From Perilla frutescens (Eukaryota > Streptophyta > Magnoliopsida > Lamiales > Lamiaceae): a DNA stretch of 64,000 nucleotides. The stretch is from NCBI GenBank assembly GCA_026008535.1, contig BRKX01000006.1:7834501-7898500 (forward strand), in the 5' to 3' direction. A program made the translations under genes and the position numbers. Shown here piece after piece: positions 11,335 through 22,110 of the stretch. Numbering within the stretch: position 1 is the first letter of the stretch; each line of letters begins with the position of its first letter. The notes under the pieces were generated by a model that saw nothing but the letters and a program-made list of their open reading frames with translations, did no database searches and was not told the origin of the DNA.

Positions 11335-11850
11335 TGACTTGAGCGTCGGAGGGTCGAGCATGCTGCATGCAGGTTGAAACTCAATCATGACAATCGAGGT
11401 TTAATAGAGAAGCCCCTCAAGGTCGACCCCGCAGCCCTTAGGGTGAACGTCAATCTAGAAAGAATGAGTTTGCATTTCTATTTCATTTTCTTTTACTTCT
11501 TTCAGTAATTTTTAAAATTTATTTCCTACTTTAGCTACTGACTTGAGCGTCGGAGGGTCGATGGCTCTGCCATCGACTATCTAGTCATGCTACGTGCAGA
11601 TTAAAATCTGACGCTGAGAACCGAGACTCAGTAAAGAAGTCCCTCAAGGTCGACTATGCAACCTTTAGGGTGAACATCAATCATGAAGAAATGAGTTCGC
11701 ATTCTTGTTTATTTTCGTTTAATGCTTTCAATTATTTTCAAACTTATTCCATACATCAGTTACTGACTTGAGCGTCGGAGAGTTGATGGCTTAGCCATCG
11801 ACCATCTAACCCTGCTGCCTGTAGGTTGAAAATGATGTTGATAGCTCAAG
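11335..11850 (+). repeat. Tandem repeats behind pol (204 and 225 bp units)
   Basis: TGACTTGAGCGTCGGAG begins units at 11335, 11539 and 11764. Each unit then has a short hairpin-like (GATGGCT...GCCATCGA) or palindromic stretch, the words AAG(C/T)CCCTCAAGGTCGA and AGGGTGAAC, and a T-rich end. The third unit is partial. The same GAGCGTC core occurs once in each LTR (near 5383 and 21772). Confidence 0.8.
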
Positions 11851-12224
11851 TTAGACAAGAACGACCCTGTAGATCTCAAACATACGCTAAGGTTAGCGTC
11901 GAGTATAACAAAGAGCAAAAGAAAATGGCTTGACATATCAAAGTTGATAAATATCATCGATGTCAATCTTGACATGGATTCAACGATAAATTCTCAAATG
12001 ATGTTCATTCAATACCAACGTCTCCAAGGCATGGTTCAACCTCAATGCAAGTTCAGCCTCGATTTAAAATAAATTGTAATTTAGATAACTTGCATATTCT
12101 CATGTTCTAGCCTTAGATACTAGATTGTAATCCACCGATCAGATTAAATGTAAAATAATCAATACATATATTTTTACGTATGTGTTTCTAAGACTCTCTC
12201 GTTCAAATATATGCCATGCACTTG

Positions 12225-13727
12225 TGATAACATCATACTTTGCATGTATTTTGAGGTACATTTGAGTGGTATTTGATTGGCATTGCATGCATGAAGTGTT
12301 AAGTTTTCCATAGATCTCTATATTTTGTGCAATGTCACGTGTTTGTTCATTGTGAAGGGAATTAATGTCATTTTTTATATGGACCTCAAATGAGTGTGGG
12401 AACACCCTAGAAAGATAGGAAATCAAGTTAGGAACGCGTTGCAAAAATAATCGGGTCAATCGGACGAGAAACGAGTGAGAACGAAGCAAAACAGTGAGAG
12501 GCTGCCGGAGCTGAAATATACCCGCGATCGGACTCGCGACCGGGGGGATCGCGAATCTGGTCGCGAATCTGGTCACGAATCACCTCTTCTCCATTTTAAT
12601 GTACGTTCGCGATAGAGAGGGGGTTCTCCTTTGAAATACCCGCGACCCGGTCGTGAATTTGGGTATCTGGTCGCGAATTTCGGCCACGTCAGCGCCACGT
12701 GGACTCGCGACCTGAGTCGCGGGTGACTGGGTCACGAGCGAGGTCACAAATCGAACGGGCCTGTCCGATTTTTGACCTGTTTTTGGGCTTTTCTTAACTT
12801 GGTATTTAAGGGTTTGATGCACGAAAAATACACACAATTCCACCTACCCAAAAGTTGCCACCAGAGAGTTGCTGCAGAGAAAAGAAGACGCGAAGAACAA
12901 AATTAAAGGATTCAAGAGCTTTCAAGATTAGAGACAAATCAAACCTTCCGGGTTTTATTTACTTTATTCTTAGAATTTCAATGTTTACTTTGTGGATGAT
13001 TTTGGTTGTTTATTTTATCATGGATAGCTAAAACCCTAGTATTCTAGGGTTGTTTATGATTCAAATTATGAAGTTCATTTAATCTGTTGATTTCTCATGT
13101 CTATGATTTTATTGTGTTTTGCTTATTCTCGTATTTATCTGTATTGTTTAACTGATCACTAAATAGTACAATTTGATGTGTTAATTCATAAATCGAGAGA
13201 GGAGTTTTAACACGTGATCTGGAATAAGTAACTTGTTAATCAATAACACTCGAGAGAGTTGAGGTTAATTGAGAGAGCAATAAACCCTAGGAGCCTTCAG
13301 GAGTTGTATGCTAGGTATTAAACGGAGACGTTAATACGAGTTTTGTAATCTACAACCTAGGCACTTCGAGAGAAGGTTTAGGATGCATTAGTGGTTGCTC
13401 TAGCATAATTTAAGTCCCAATATAGGCATAAGAATGAAAGGATTGAATGAATGGATTAGTTGATCATTAGGCAATCCTAGATTACGTCTTTTATTCACTG
13501 TTTTATTTATCTGTGTTAATTTCTGCTGTGATAATTTAGTTTCTATATTATTCTCAGTTTTTATTTAATTAAATACAACCATGATTTATAGTCTAGATAA
13601 CTGTGAGGGATTAAATTAAAATAACTAGTAGATTAATTATTAAATCCCTGTGGATACGACCTTGTTCACCGCTATCCTATAAGCCTCGCTGTACACTTGC
13701 AGTTTAGGTGAAAATAAATACCGAACA
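12225..13727 (+). repeat. 5' LTR of LARD1
   Basis: 1503 bp, nearly identical to 16444-17933. A TATA-like TATTTAAG lies at 12803-12810. The last hundred bases (TGGATACGACC...TACACTTGCAGTTTAGGT) are shared in form with the LARD2 LTRs. Confidence 0.95.
12530..12770 (+). repeat. TCGCGA-rich block in LARD1 LTR
   Basis: Short irregular repeats of the type CTGGTCGCGAAT and GACTCGCGACC lie just upstream of the TATA-like sequence. The same block occurs at about 16740-16970 in the other LTR. It is a GC island within AT-rich sequence. Confidence 0.8.
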
Positions 13728-13733
13728 AGTTTT

Positions 13734-13751
13734 TGGCGCCGTTGCCGGGGA
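13734..13751 (+). other. tRNA primer-binding site of LARD1
   Basis: TGGCGCCGTTGCCGGGGA, six bases after the LTR end. This is the usual Athila-group primer site, attributed to tRNA-Asp. Confidence 0.85.
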
Positions 13752-13886
13752 TTTAATTTTTAATTGCTAATATTAGAATAAAATTTCTTGTGCTAATTTA
13801 GACATTTTTTTTATTTGTTTTTTTTTCTTTATTTTTTTCTTTTTATTTTCGTTCAGTGTCTTTTGGTGTTTGTAGGAGCGTGAGAC

Positions 13887-14567
13887 ATGGCTACCAGCAG
13901 TTATCTGTGGCATGGCGACTATCAATTCCAGAACCTGAGAGATGCTGCAGAGATTCATGAGATAAACCCCATCTCGAGATTGGTGTCTCAGTTGTCTAGC
14001 CTAACTTCAACAGTCAGTAAATTTGATGCACTTATCCAATCAAGATCCGTGGCGTGCACGATTCAACCTTAGGAAAGTATGAACTATGGAATTCCAAGGA
14101 ATTTTGGTAATAATTACCAAGGTGGCGGTCTATACTACCAAGGCAATACACCAACTATGGATGAGTTGCTGATGGAGTTTATGGAAAGAACTGAGAAGTA
14201 CATGGGGGAGACAGAAGCTCGATGTGAAAAGCTGGAGAGCATAATTGGATCTATGGGAACACAATTCAAGATAATGAAGATCCAAATGCGACAACTATCT
14301 AACATCATTAAATGCCAACGACAACCTGTTCAACTTCCAAGAACTATAAATGAACGCCCTCCCTTGCTCTTAGAGGACGAAGAACATGTGGAGATTTCAG
14401 AAGACAGTTTGGGGGAGCTGGAGGAAGTAAACATGCCATCCGCACCAGCTCCTATAGTCCTTCAAGACACTTCAATTTTATCTTCTCAAAGCAGACAACT
14501 GACTGGGGAGTATGATGTGCTGCAAATGCCGGAGACTTGCAATGTCATAATTTCAAGGAAGTTATAG
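13887..14567 (+). pseudogene. Gag remnant of LARD1 with one in-frame stop
   Basis: One frame of 227 codons starting ATGGCTACCAGC, with a single TAG at 14070-14072 and otherwise open. The part after the stop (NYGIPRNFGNNYQGGGLY, then an LLMEFMERTEKYM helix, then MRQLSNII..RQPVQLPRT) resembles the C-terminal part of Athila gag proteins, in which a Q/G/N-rich region precedes a QLGQLA-like helix. The main gag capsid domain is absent or too diverged to see. It ends in an acidic segment (LLLEDEEHVEISEDSLGELEE). CAG to TAG would explain the stop. Confidence 0.6.
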
Positions 14568-16443
14568 GCCTACCAAACAATGGGGAAGTCTCACTCGGCA
14601 CCATATTTCTTTTCTTCTCTTAATCTAAATTCTCTTTATGTGAACTTTTCTAATTTGGAGTATTATGACTCTTGTGATAAGAGTTTTGTACTGCAGGATA
14701 TTCCAAAGAAGAAAGGTGCATTCTATCCTTTGAGAGATGAGAAGGAAAAGGAGACGATAAAGGTTAGCCGACAAAAAGTGCATTCTAGTTCTGAGCACCA
14801 AAAGACAATGGCCGCCGTCCAGCTGGCGGATCCGTGATTTCAAACAGGTCGTCTGGCTGAAGACGTTAAAATGAGCGCTTGTTTGGAGGCAACCCAATGT
14901 TTTAGTTTCTTCTGTTTAGTTTTTTCTTATTTATGTTTGTCATTTTTTTTCTTCTGAGTTTTGCAGGTAAAGAACACTTGGATGTTGTATTTTGGGGGAT
15001 AGCGAATCAATCAACTTATCTTTCGACAAGTTTGGGGGAGGAGGTTGAACCTGAATGGTCATCCACTTGATTTCTGTGAGTGGTCGACGACACCTACATG
15101 CATTCTTACAAACTTATTCCATCCCGTGGATTTGAATAAGTTCGGGGGGATGTATGTTTGTGGTGTCTAGACCTTTATTTTGGTTTACCTACTTTACGTG
15201 TTTAGTTTTTGTTTTTATTTTTGTTTTTCCGGAAAGTTAAAAAAAAATTAATTTTGTTTGGTCTTGATTTTTTTGTGGGATTTTGATGATATATGCTTTA
15301 TGGTCTATGGTTTAGTGTTTGTAATCGAGATTATTTGATTGGGAATGATTTGAACACGTATAACATGATTTGAATGAACATGTGTTTTGGAGATTTTCGA
15401 GCTTTATTTTGGCCAATGTGAGCTGTGAGATTTTTGAGCCTATAAGACTATTGTCTTAATTTTTGTTCTTGTGTGTTGGTTGTCTATGCACTTGTTTCTC
15501 TAGAACTTGCATGCCGTCTTACTTGAGATTGAGTTGTTGTGCTTTGAAATAGGATATGATAATAGGCCATCTTTTCTTTAGCCATTTATCCCATACACCG
15601 TCCTAAATTTATTTATTTCCTTTGTGAACCCTTTTGTGCCTAATTGCCTTTTCTTTGAAAGCCTATTTGGGATGTCATTTGTTGATTCTTGTGGAGAAAT
15701 AGAAAGAAGGGTAAGGAATTATGGAGTTGGGATGGAGAAAAATGGTGATAATTGGTGACCTTTTGTTGGTGCAAAAAAAAAAATGCATTGTGAGTGTTGA
15801 AAAGAAGAAAAAAAATGATGAAAAGAGCACAAAAAGGAAAATATGTGAAAAGTGCCAATAGAAATAAATAAAGAAAAGAGATCAAATGTCAATGAGTTGA
15901 AAAATATGTGAATGATGTAAGGATGTGTAGGAGAAAATTGGAAAAATTCCAATTGGAGTTTGAATGTGAAAAGTAGTTAGGGGTAGAAAGTAAAAATGGT
16001 GGATTGTGTTGCAATTGATGAGTCATTTTAGCAAAATATTCCTAACCTTAACCCGAGCTTACATTACAACCTTAACAAAAGTCCTATTTGATCTTAATTT
16101 TGAGCACATTTGTTTGTCAGTGGAGAGCTTAGATTGCGTGAAAGCCTATGGTAGATCAAGTGTATAGTTCAATGTTTCGATGAGTGCTTACCCTTATTTT
16201 ATCACACTTTGAGTGTTTGAGCGAAACACACACCGGTGAGGATCATTGGCTTGAATTTTGCTCGTTGAAATCTATCGCATGTGTTCATAATTTGAGTGTT
16301 GTGCTTGTTCTTGTCACTTCCCAATTAGATTTTTGAGGTTATAGATGCTGGATTATAAATTGTAGAGTTATGTATTATTTGAATTTCATGTTTGGTTTTT
16401 GTTCTTTGTTTGGGGACAAACAATGTTTTAAGTTTGGGGAAGT
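14568..16443 (+). other. LARD1 non-coding internal region and polypurine tract
   Basis: After a short open stretch (14580-14837) of unknown product, the sequence has the block GTCTGGCTGAAGACGTTAAA...GCGCTTGTTTGGAGGCAACCCA (14850-14895) found behind the coding region of Athila elements. Three GT-rich purine runs (near 15030, 15145 and 16420) follow. The last, AGTTTGGGGAAGT, abuts the 3' LTR and is the likely polypurine tract. No envelope-like ORF was found. Confidence 0.65.
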
Positions 16444-17933
16444 TGATAACATCATATTTTGCATGTATTTTGAGGTACATTTGAGTGGTATTTGATTGGC
16501 ATTGCATGCATGAAGTGTTAAGTTTTCCATAGATCTCTATGTTTTGTGCAATGTCACGTGTTTGTTTATTGTGAAGGGAATTAATGCCATTTTTTATGTG
16601 GACCTCAAATGAGTGTGGGAACACCCTAGAAAGATGAGAAATCAAGTTAGGAATGCGTTGCAAAAATAATCGGGTCAATCGGACGAGAAACAAGTGAGAA
16701 CGAAGCAAAACAGTGAGAGGCTGCCGGAGCTGAAATATACCCGCGACCGGACTCGCGACCGGGGGGATCGCGAATCTAGTCGCGAATCACCTCTTCTCCA
16801 TTTTACTGTACGTTCGCGACAGAGAGGGGGTTCTCCTTTGAAATACCCGCGACCCGGTCGCGAATTTGGGCATCTGGTCGCGAATTTCGGCCACGTCAGC
16901 GCCACATGGACTCGCGACCTGAGTCGCGGGTGACTGGGTCGCGAGCGAGGTCGCAAATCGAGCGGGTCTGTCCGATTTTTTACCTATTTTTGAGATTTTC
17001 TTAACTTGGTATTTAAGGGTTTGATGCACGAAAAATACACACAATTCCACCTACCCAAAAGTTGCCACCAGAGAGTTGCTGCAGAGAAAAGAAGACGCGT
17101 AGAGCAAGACCAAAGGATTCAAGAGCTTTCAAGATTAGAGACAAATCAAACCTTCCGGGTTTTATTTACTTTATTCTTAGAATTTCAATGTTTACTTTGT
17201 AGATGATTTTGGTTGTTTATTTTATTATGGATAGCTAAAACCCTAGTATTCTAGGGTTGTTTATGATTCAAATTATGAAGTTCATTTAATCTGTTGATTT
17301 CTCATGCCTATGATTTTATTGTGTTTTGCTTATTCTCGTATTTATCTGTATTGTTTAACTGATCACTAAAGAGTACAATTTGATGTGTTAATTCATAAAT
17401 CGAGAGAGGAGTTTTAACACGTGATCTGGAATAAGTAACTTATTAATCAATAACACTCGAGAGAGTTGAGGTTAATTGAGAGAGCAATAAACCCTAGGAG
17501 CCTTCAGGAGTTGCATGCTAGGTATTAAACGGAGACGTTAATACGAGTTTTGTAATCTACAACCTAGGCACTTCGAGAGAAGGTTTAGGATGCATTAGTG
17601 GTTGCTCTAGCATAATTTAAGTCCCAATATAGGCATAAGAATGAAAGGATTGAATGAATGGATTAGTTGATGATTAGGCAATCCTAGAGTACGTCTTTTA
17701 TTCACTGTTTGATTTATCTGTGTTAATTTCTGCTGTGATAATTTAGTTTCTATATTATTCTCAGTTTTTATTTAATTAAATCCAACCATGATTTATAGTC
17801 TAGATAACTGCGAGGGATTAAATTAAATAACTAGTAGATTAATCATTAAATCTCTATGGATACGACCGTGTTCACCGCTATCCTATAAGCCTCGCTGTAC
17901 ACTTGCAGTTTAGGTAAAAATAAATACCGAACA
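16444..17933 (+). repeat. 3' LTR of LARD1
   Basis: 1490 bp, partner of 12225-13727. It differs by scattered substitutions and small indels, such as the loss of one CTGGTCGCGAAT unit in the GC-rich block. Confidence 0.95.
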
Positions 17934-18303
17934 ACTTGCACACGCAACTTCCAAACATCGAAGTTGAAGAGAAACAAAAGCTCAAGTATGAAATGTCATT
18001 CAGAATTTCACTACCCTAAACGGGAGTTCAACATCGATAAAATAAAGTGGAGAATCACCACAAATATACTGCAACACCGAAGCCGGCGGAAATAACAAGA
18101 AGTCTAAATGAACAAAAAAATGTGTGAAAAATAAAAAATATAGAAAATCAGCCATGCGCTATATAGCTCTATCAACCTACGTCGTGTCGTCACCATAAAG
18201 GAAGGATAAATCAAGATCAGGATTCTTGTCCTTGATCATCCCCACTAAGCCTTCAACTATCTTCATTTCCATGTCAGCACGAACGGGTTGAAAGGCTTCA
18301 GAA

Positions 18304-20243
18304 TCAGCTATTTTCTGGTCTTATCCCCTCACCCTTTTTAGCGACATGAAGGGTCTTATCACGAACCGCCAATTTGGATTTATAATGGTCCTTGGCAGCA
18401 TCAAACTCCTTCTTCAGCTTGGCATGAGAAATTTTCACTTTACTCAGACGACTCTTGTATGTTTCGGATTCTTCCAATGTCGTTGCCACCTTCTTCTCAG
18501 CCTCAGCCTTCCCCCTCTTAAGTTTTTCTACCTCAGTCTTCAAAGTAGCTACCTCAGCCTCAAGCTTGGAGGTTGAAGATGACTCAGCTTCAAGATTGGC
18601 CCGAGCACACGATAGTGCCATGGTAGCCTACATTCACAAGAATTAAAAAAAAATTAATACGTCATCTATATGTAAAAAATTAAAAATCATGAAAAATTGG
18701 ATACATACCTGAACAGAATGATTAAGTGCACGAGCAATCTGAGACTTTAATCCAGCCACTTGTAGATTGCCAATATCGACCGCCACCATTTCATTTTGCA
18801 TTTTCGACCAAACAATGCTGGAGGGATCGAATGTGGCTGAATTTCGAGGAACTATCTCATTCCCTAATTCATCGAGCATCGGGCCCATTGGCCCATCAAC
18901 AAGAGAAGGAGAACTGAACCCCACCTCAACTACCACTGAATCTGGTTTCTCTCGAGCAGGTGTGGTATGCGGGGTAGGATTAGGAGCCGAGGTCGATGTC
19001 CTCGCCTTCTTACTTAAAGGGACATTAGAGGGACACCGACCCTAGACGGGGCTGCAGAACCCAAAGAGCCTTCCTTACTTGATTTATCCTTAACTTCATC
19101 AGCCTTAGCTTTGATATCTGTCAATCGGAGGGTACGAGCGTTGGTAGGAGGCATCTTGATGGCACTAATGACTCTTCCATCTCGCAAAGTCTTGAAAGAA
19201 CGATACTCTTGAGGGATGTCGAGGGCTCTTTGGATCCGTTTAAGTAAGATACCCTGCGGTTTATGCTTCTTTTGAAAACCTGCAAAAGAAGGACATTTAT
19301 TTTTACTACTTAGAGATAATAATAATGAAAACCAGACTTGGCATCATCCAAATTGATAAAAAAAAAATGCACGAGCTCAGCTAAAAAATCGAGAACGACA
19401 TCCTTCGCTATCTTCACCACATGTCACCCAAAACCAATTGGGCTTCCAATCACCAGAAGATGAAATACACTCTCTCACTAGTCCCGTAAATCCGCCAGTC
19501 CATCTAGTGAAATAATAGAAGACCAGACTGTCAGACACATTAACGATTCTATACAATGAGTGCCACTCCTCCAATGACGGTTCACCAAACTTCAGGTCAT
19601 ACCATATCAACAGCATACCCATCATATGGCTGTAGCCGTTAGGAGCAATTTGAGCTGGGGAGATTCCATAACTTGCTGCAATCTTTCGAAAAAAATTATG
19701 CAAGGGCAGTCGAACCCCTCTCTTAAAAATATAAGAATAAACTGCAACAGCATCTCTAGGTGGCCAACAAGCCCTCTCCGAAGACTTAGGGACCCTCACC
19801 TTCAGTTGTCAAGCAATTCCATAAGTCTGTATTATATGTTTTAGAGATTTCTGGTCGATGGAAGACGATATTGTTTCTGCTTTGAACCCCAAAGACCTTT
19901 GGGAGTTAACCGCATGGTCACCCGAATCATCAGGGTCATTGATCTCTTCACCTGATTTTTCCATCTGATCAACAACCATGTCATTACCTTCAGAAAGCAT
20001 GCCCTTAGCGTCTTCAATACCACCTGCCTCCGAATCTGAGCTTTCATCTTCAGATTCATATTCATCTCTCAAGTTCCAGATCTCACCACACTCAGTGGAC
20101 CCCGAATTTTTCTTCAAAGTCTTTAATTTTTTAGGAATATCGAACCTGTCATCAACGACAGTCCTAAGGTCGACCGAACTTGACTCTTCTCTTTCTGGAA
20201 CCTCAGTTTGGGGTCTCTCCATGTCACTGCAGATGTCGATCAT
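18304..20243 (-). pseudogene. Antisense accessory ORF of the Tat element (Transposase_28-like)
   Basis: This runs opposite to gag-pol, between integrase and the 3' LTR. From ATG at 20243 a 289-codon frame continues to 19377 with one TGA at about 19809. Its start is acidic (DEYESEDESSDSEAGG). It then contains the plant 'putative gypsy type transposon' region: VPKSSERACWPPRDAVAVYS, FKRGVRLPLHNFFRKIAASYGISPAQIAPNGY, GEPSLEEWHSLYRI. Further exon-like pieces follow (19278-19000, QKKHKPQGILLKRIQRALDIP). The last piece, 18621-18304, is a long coiled coil (EAEVATLKTEVEKLKRGKAEAE). Frameshifts and stops show decay. Antisense ORFs of this kind are known in Tat/Retand elements; their role is unknown. 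Confidence 0.7.
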
Positions 20244-20612
20244 TGTTTCTCACTCATCCTCACTCAACGACATCGAAGAAAAATAAATAAAATCACTTAA
20301 ATCAAGATCAAGAGGATAAAAGACGAGCAACTTACCAATTACTGAGGACGAATGTTGCCCAGCGTATCTTGATGTCGCCGCAGTTTTGAAACTGAGAAAA
20401 TAACTATGAACAATGATTTTGAGCGTCTACAAAATAAGAAAAATTTATCCTACTTATAGAAATAGCAGGTGGCGTAGCTAGGATGGAGTCTTGCTCTCCA
20501 AGCAAGGAGAAAGGCCCTATTTCAAAGCCCAGTCCAGATATGAATTTGAGTTGCATAAGGATTCTTAATTACTGCACTTATTCCATTACAAATTCATAAA
20601 TAATAATGAAAA

Positions 20613-20756
20613 TCAACCTTCGGATCTATTATTTTAAAGATCGACCCTAAGGGTCTACTATGGTGAAAATCGACCCTAAGGGTCTACTATGACGAAAATC
20701 GACCGTAAGGGTCTACTATATTAAATATCGACCCTAGGGTCTCATAAGCATCAAGG
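20613..20756 (+). repeat. 29-bp tandem repeat, about five copies
   Basis: TCGACCCTAAGGGTCTACTA begins units at 20641, 20670, 20699 and 20728, exactly 29 bp apart, with a degenerate unit at 20613. Each unit contains the partial palindrome ACCCTAAGGGT. Confidence 0.9.
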
Positions 20757-20843
20757 TCGATCATGTTTTGGGTTCGATCTCATCGACCCCCGTGTGCGTC
20801 TGGCAAACAATAGTGGTTTATGGCAAACAATATTAGATTTATG

Positions 20844-21195
20844 GTGTTCGGCCTTACGGTTTGCTTTCAAAACCTCGGTTGTCCTACCTTACAGCTTGCA
20901 CTCAAAGCTTAGGCGTTCGACCTCCAAGTTATTTTATAACTTGGGTCGTTCAGCTTCATAGCCCATACTCGGGGCTTTGGTGTTCGATCTTATGGTTTGC
21001 TTTCAAAGCCTCGATCGTCCTACTTTGCAGCTTGCCCTCAAAGCTTAGGCGTTCGACCTTCAAGTTATTTTATAACTTGGGTCGTTCAGCTTCATGGCCT
21101 GTACTCGGGGCTTCTGTGTTCGGGCTTACGGTTTGCTTTCAAAGCCTTGACCATCTCACCTTGCTGCTTGCGTTCAGAGCTTCGGCGTCTTATGT
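20844..21195 (+). repeat. 136-bp tandem repeat, 2.6 copies
   Basis: Units start GTGTTCG at 20844, 20980 and 21116, a period of exactly 136 bp. Each carries GGTTTGCTTTCAAA, CTCAAAGCTTAGGCGTTCGA and TATTTTATAACTTGGGTCGT. The third unit is cut after about 80 bp, just ahead of the 3' LTR. Confidence 0.93.
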
Positions 21196-21268
21196 TCTTA
21201 CATGTTTTATTTGCATTACGGTTCATTGTCCAGTTCCCATGCTGGAACCTAGACAATGAGGGACTAAC

Positions 21269-21901
21269 TGTAGTGGCTATTTTTCGTCAGCCCATTATGC
21301 TGGTCCATGTGGATTAAACGTTGTCGTTTAACTGAGCAACCTCATAAAGGTTGGGTATTTTGAATTAAATTGAATTAGCTGTCCGCATTACCTGGAAGGG
21401 TTGTCCGCATTACCTGGAAGGGTTGACGTGATCAAACGATTGAGATCATGCCTCAACCGCTCCCATAATTCACGCGAACCCTAACGCTGCCTCTCTCTAT
21501 AAAAGGAGACTTTCCTCCTCATTTGAGGGGTACGCTGAAATACCCACAAGCTTCACATCATACCCTAGACACATTGAGTTTATCATTTTCTAATTTCATT
21601 CTACTCTGGCGATTCAACATCTGGGCGTCTTTCTTACGATCTTTTCCAATTGAACGAAGATTCCCTCAATTTCTAGTCACGTTCTGGCTAGAGATTACTA
21701 TTATTCAGCTCTTTAATTATTCAATTGTTTCGTATTTTAACTCTTTCTACTCTTCTTCTTTTCCTGACTTGAGCGTCAGAGGCCCAAAACGATTGTCACC
21801 CCCCCGACGGTCTTTGGCTCTTACAGTATTTTCTGTTTTTGTTTCACAGATTGGCCGCTGCTCCGGACTGAATCAATTAATTGCAGATTTCCGGATCTAC
21901 A
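21269..21901 (+). repeat. 3' LTR of Tat element
   Basis: 633 bp, preceded by the purine-rich AATGAGGGACTAAC. It is 24 bp longer than the 5' LTR, mainly because TCCGCATTACCTGGAAGGGT is tandemly repeated at 21382-21425. Confidence 0.95.
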
Positions 21902-21906
21902 AGGCA

Positions 21907-22110
21907 CAATCGATTGAAATTTAAGATAAAAATGAAATAAAAATTAATATTTTTAAATGTATATCATAGAATATTGTAGCAGAGAATTTCATCTGCAATT
22001 ATGATATTATTTTAATCAAGTTTGAAAAAAGAATATTGACAATTACCACTTGTCACAATCATTGTGATTGTGAAAAACTAGTATCTCATGGGATAGTATA
22101 GAATTTCCCC
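21907..22110. mobile_element. Foldback MITE, right part
   Basis: Completes the inverted arm of the element begun at 4548. The stretch ATATTAATTTTTATT...GACAAGTGGT.ATT at 4610-4670 reappears here in inverted orientation, and the end GTATAGAATTTCCCC is the outer terminus. Confidence 0.65.

Larger units (their letters stand above)
12225..17933 (+). mobile_element. LARD1, Athila-like LTR element without pol
   Basis: Two long LTRs (12225-13727 and 16444-17933) start TGATAAC and end CCGAACA. They are flanked by identical target duplications ACTTG (12220-12224 and 17934-17938). The primer site TGGCGCCGTTGCCGGGGA is the Athila type. The 2.7-kb internal domain has only a gag remnant and no protease, RT or integrase, so it must have moved with proteins from another element. 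It inserted into the 3' region of the Tat element. Confidence 0.93.
4903..21901 (+). mobile_element. Ty3/gypsy Tat-lineage retrotransposon with nested insertion
   Basis: The element is bounded by two LTRs (4903-5511 and 21269-21901) and flanked by identical 5-bp target duplications AGGCA (4898-4902 and 21902-21906). Internal order: primer site, gag, protease, RT, two RNase H domains, integrase, long 3' region. The second RNase H, the lack of a visible chromodomain and the long 3' region with an antisense ORF and tandem repeats are features of the plant Tat group. Removal of the nested LARD1 (12225-17933 plus one duplication) leaves about 11.3 kb. All ORFs are damaged, so the copy is not autonomous. 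Confidence 0.92.

Noticed and set aside
18346..20286. Plus-strand open frames of 60-100 codons across 18.3-20.3 kb
   Set aside because: They are opposite-strand shadows of the antisense accessory ORF, which has domain support on the minus strand.
20861..21317. Two overlapping plus-strand frames of 132 and 106 codons
   Set aside because: They are produced by the 136-bp tandem repeat; their translations repeat themselves and resemble no protein.
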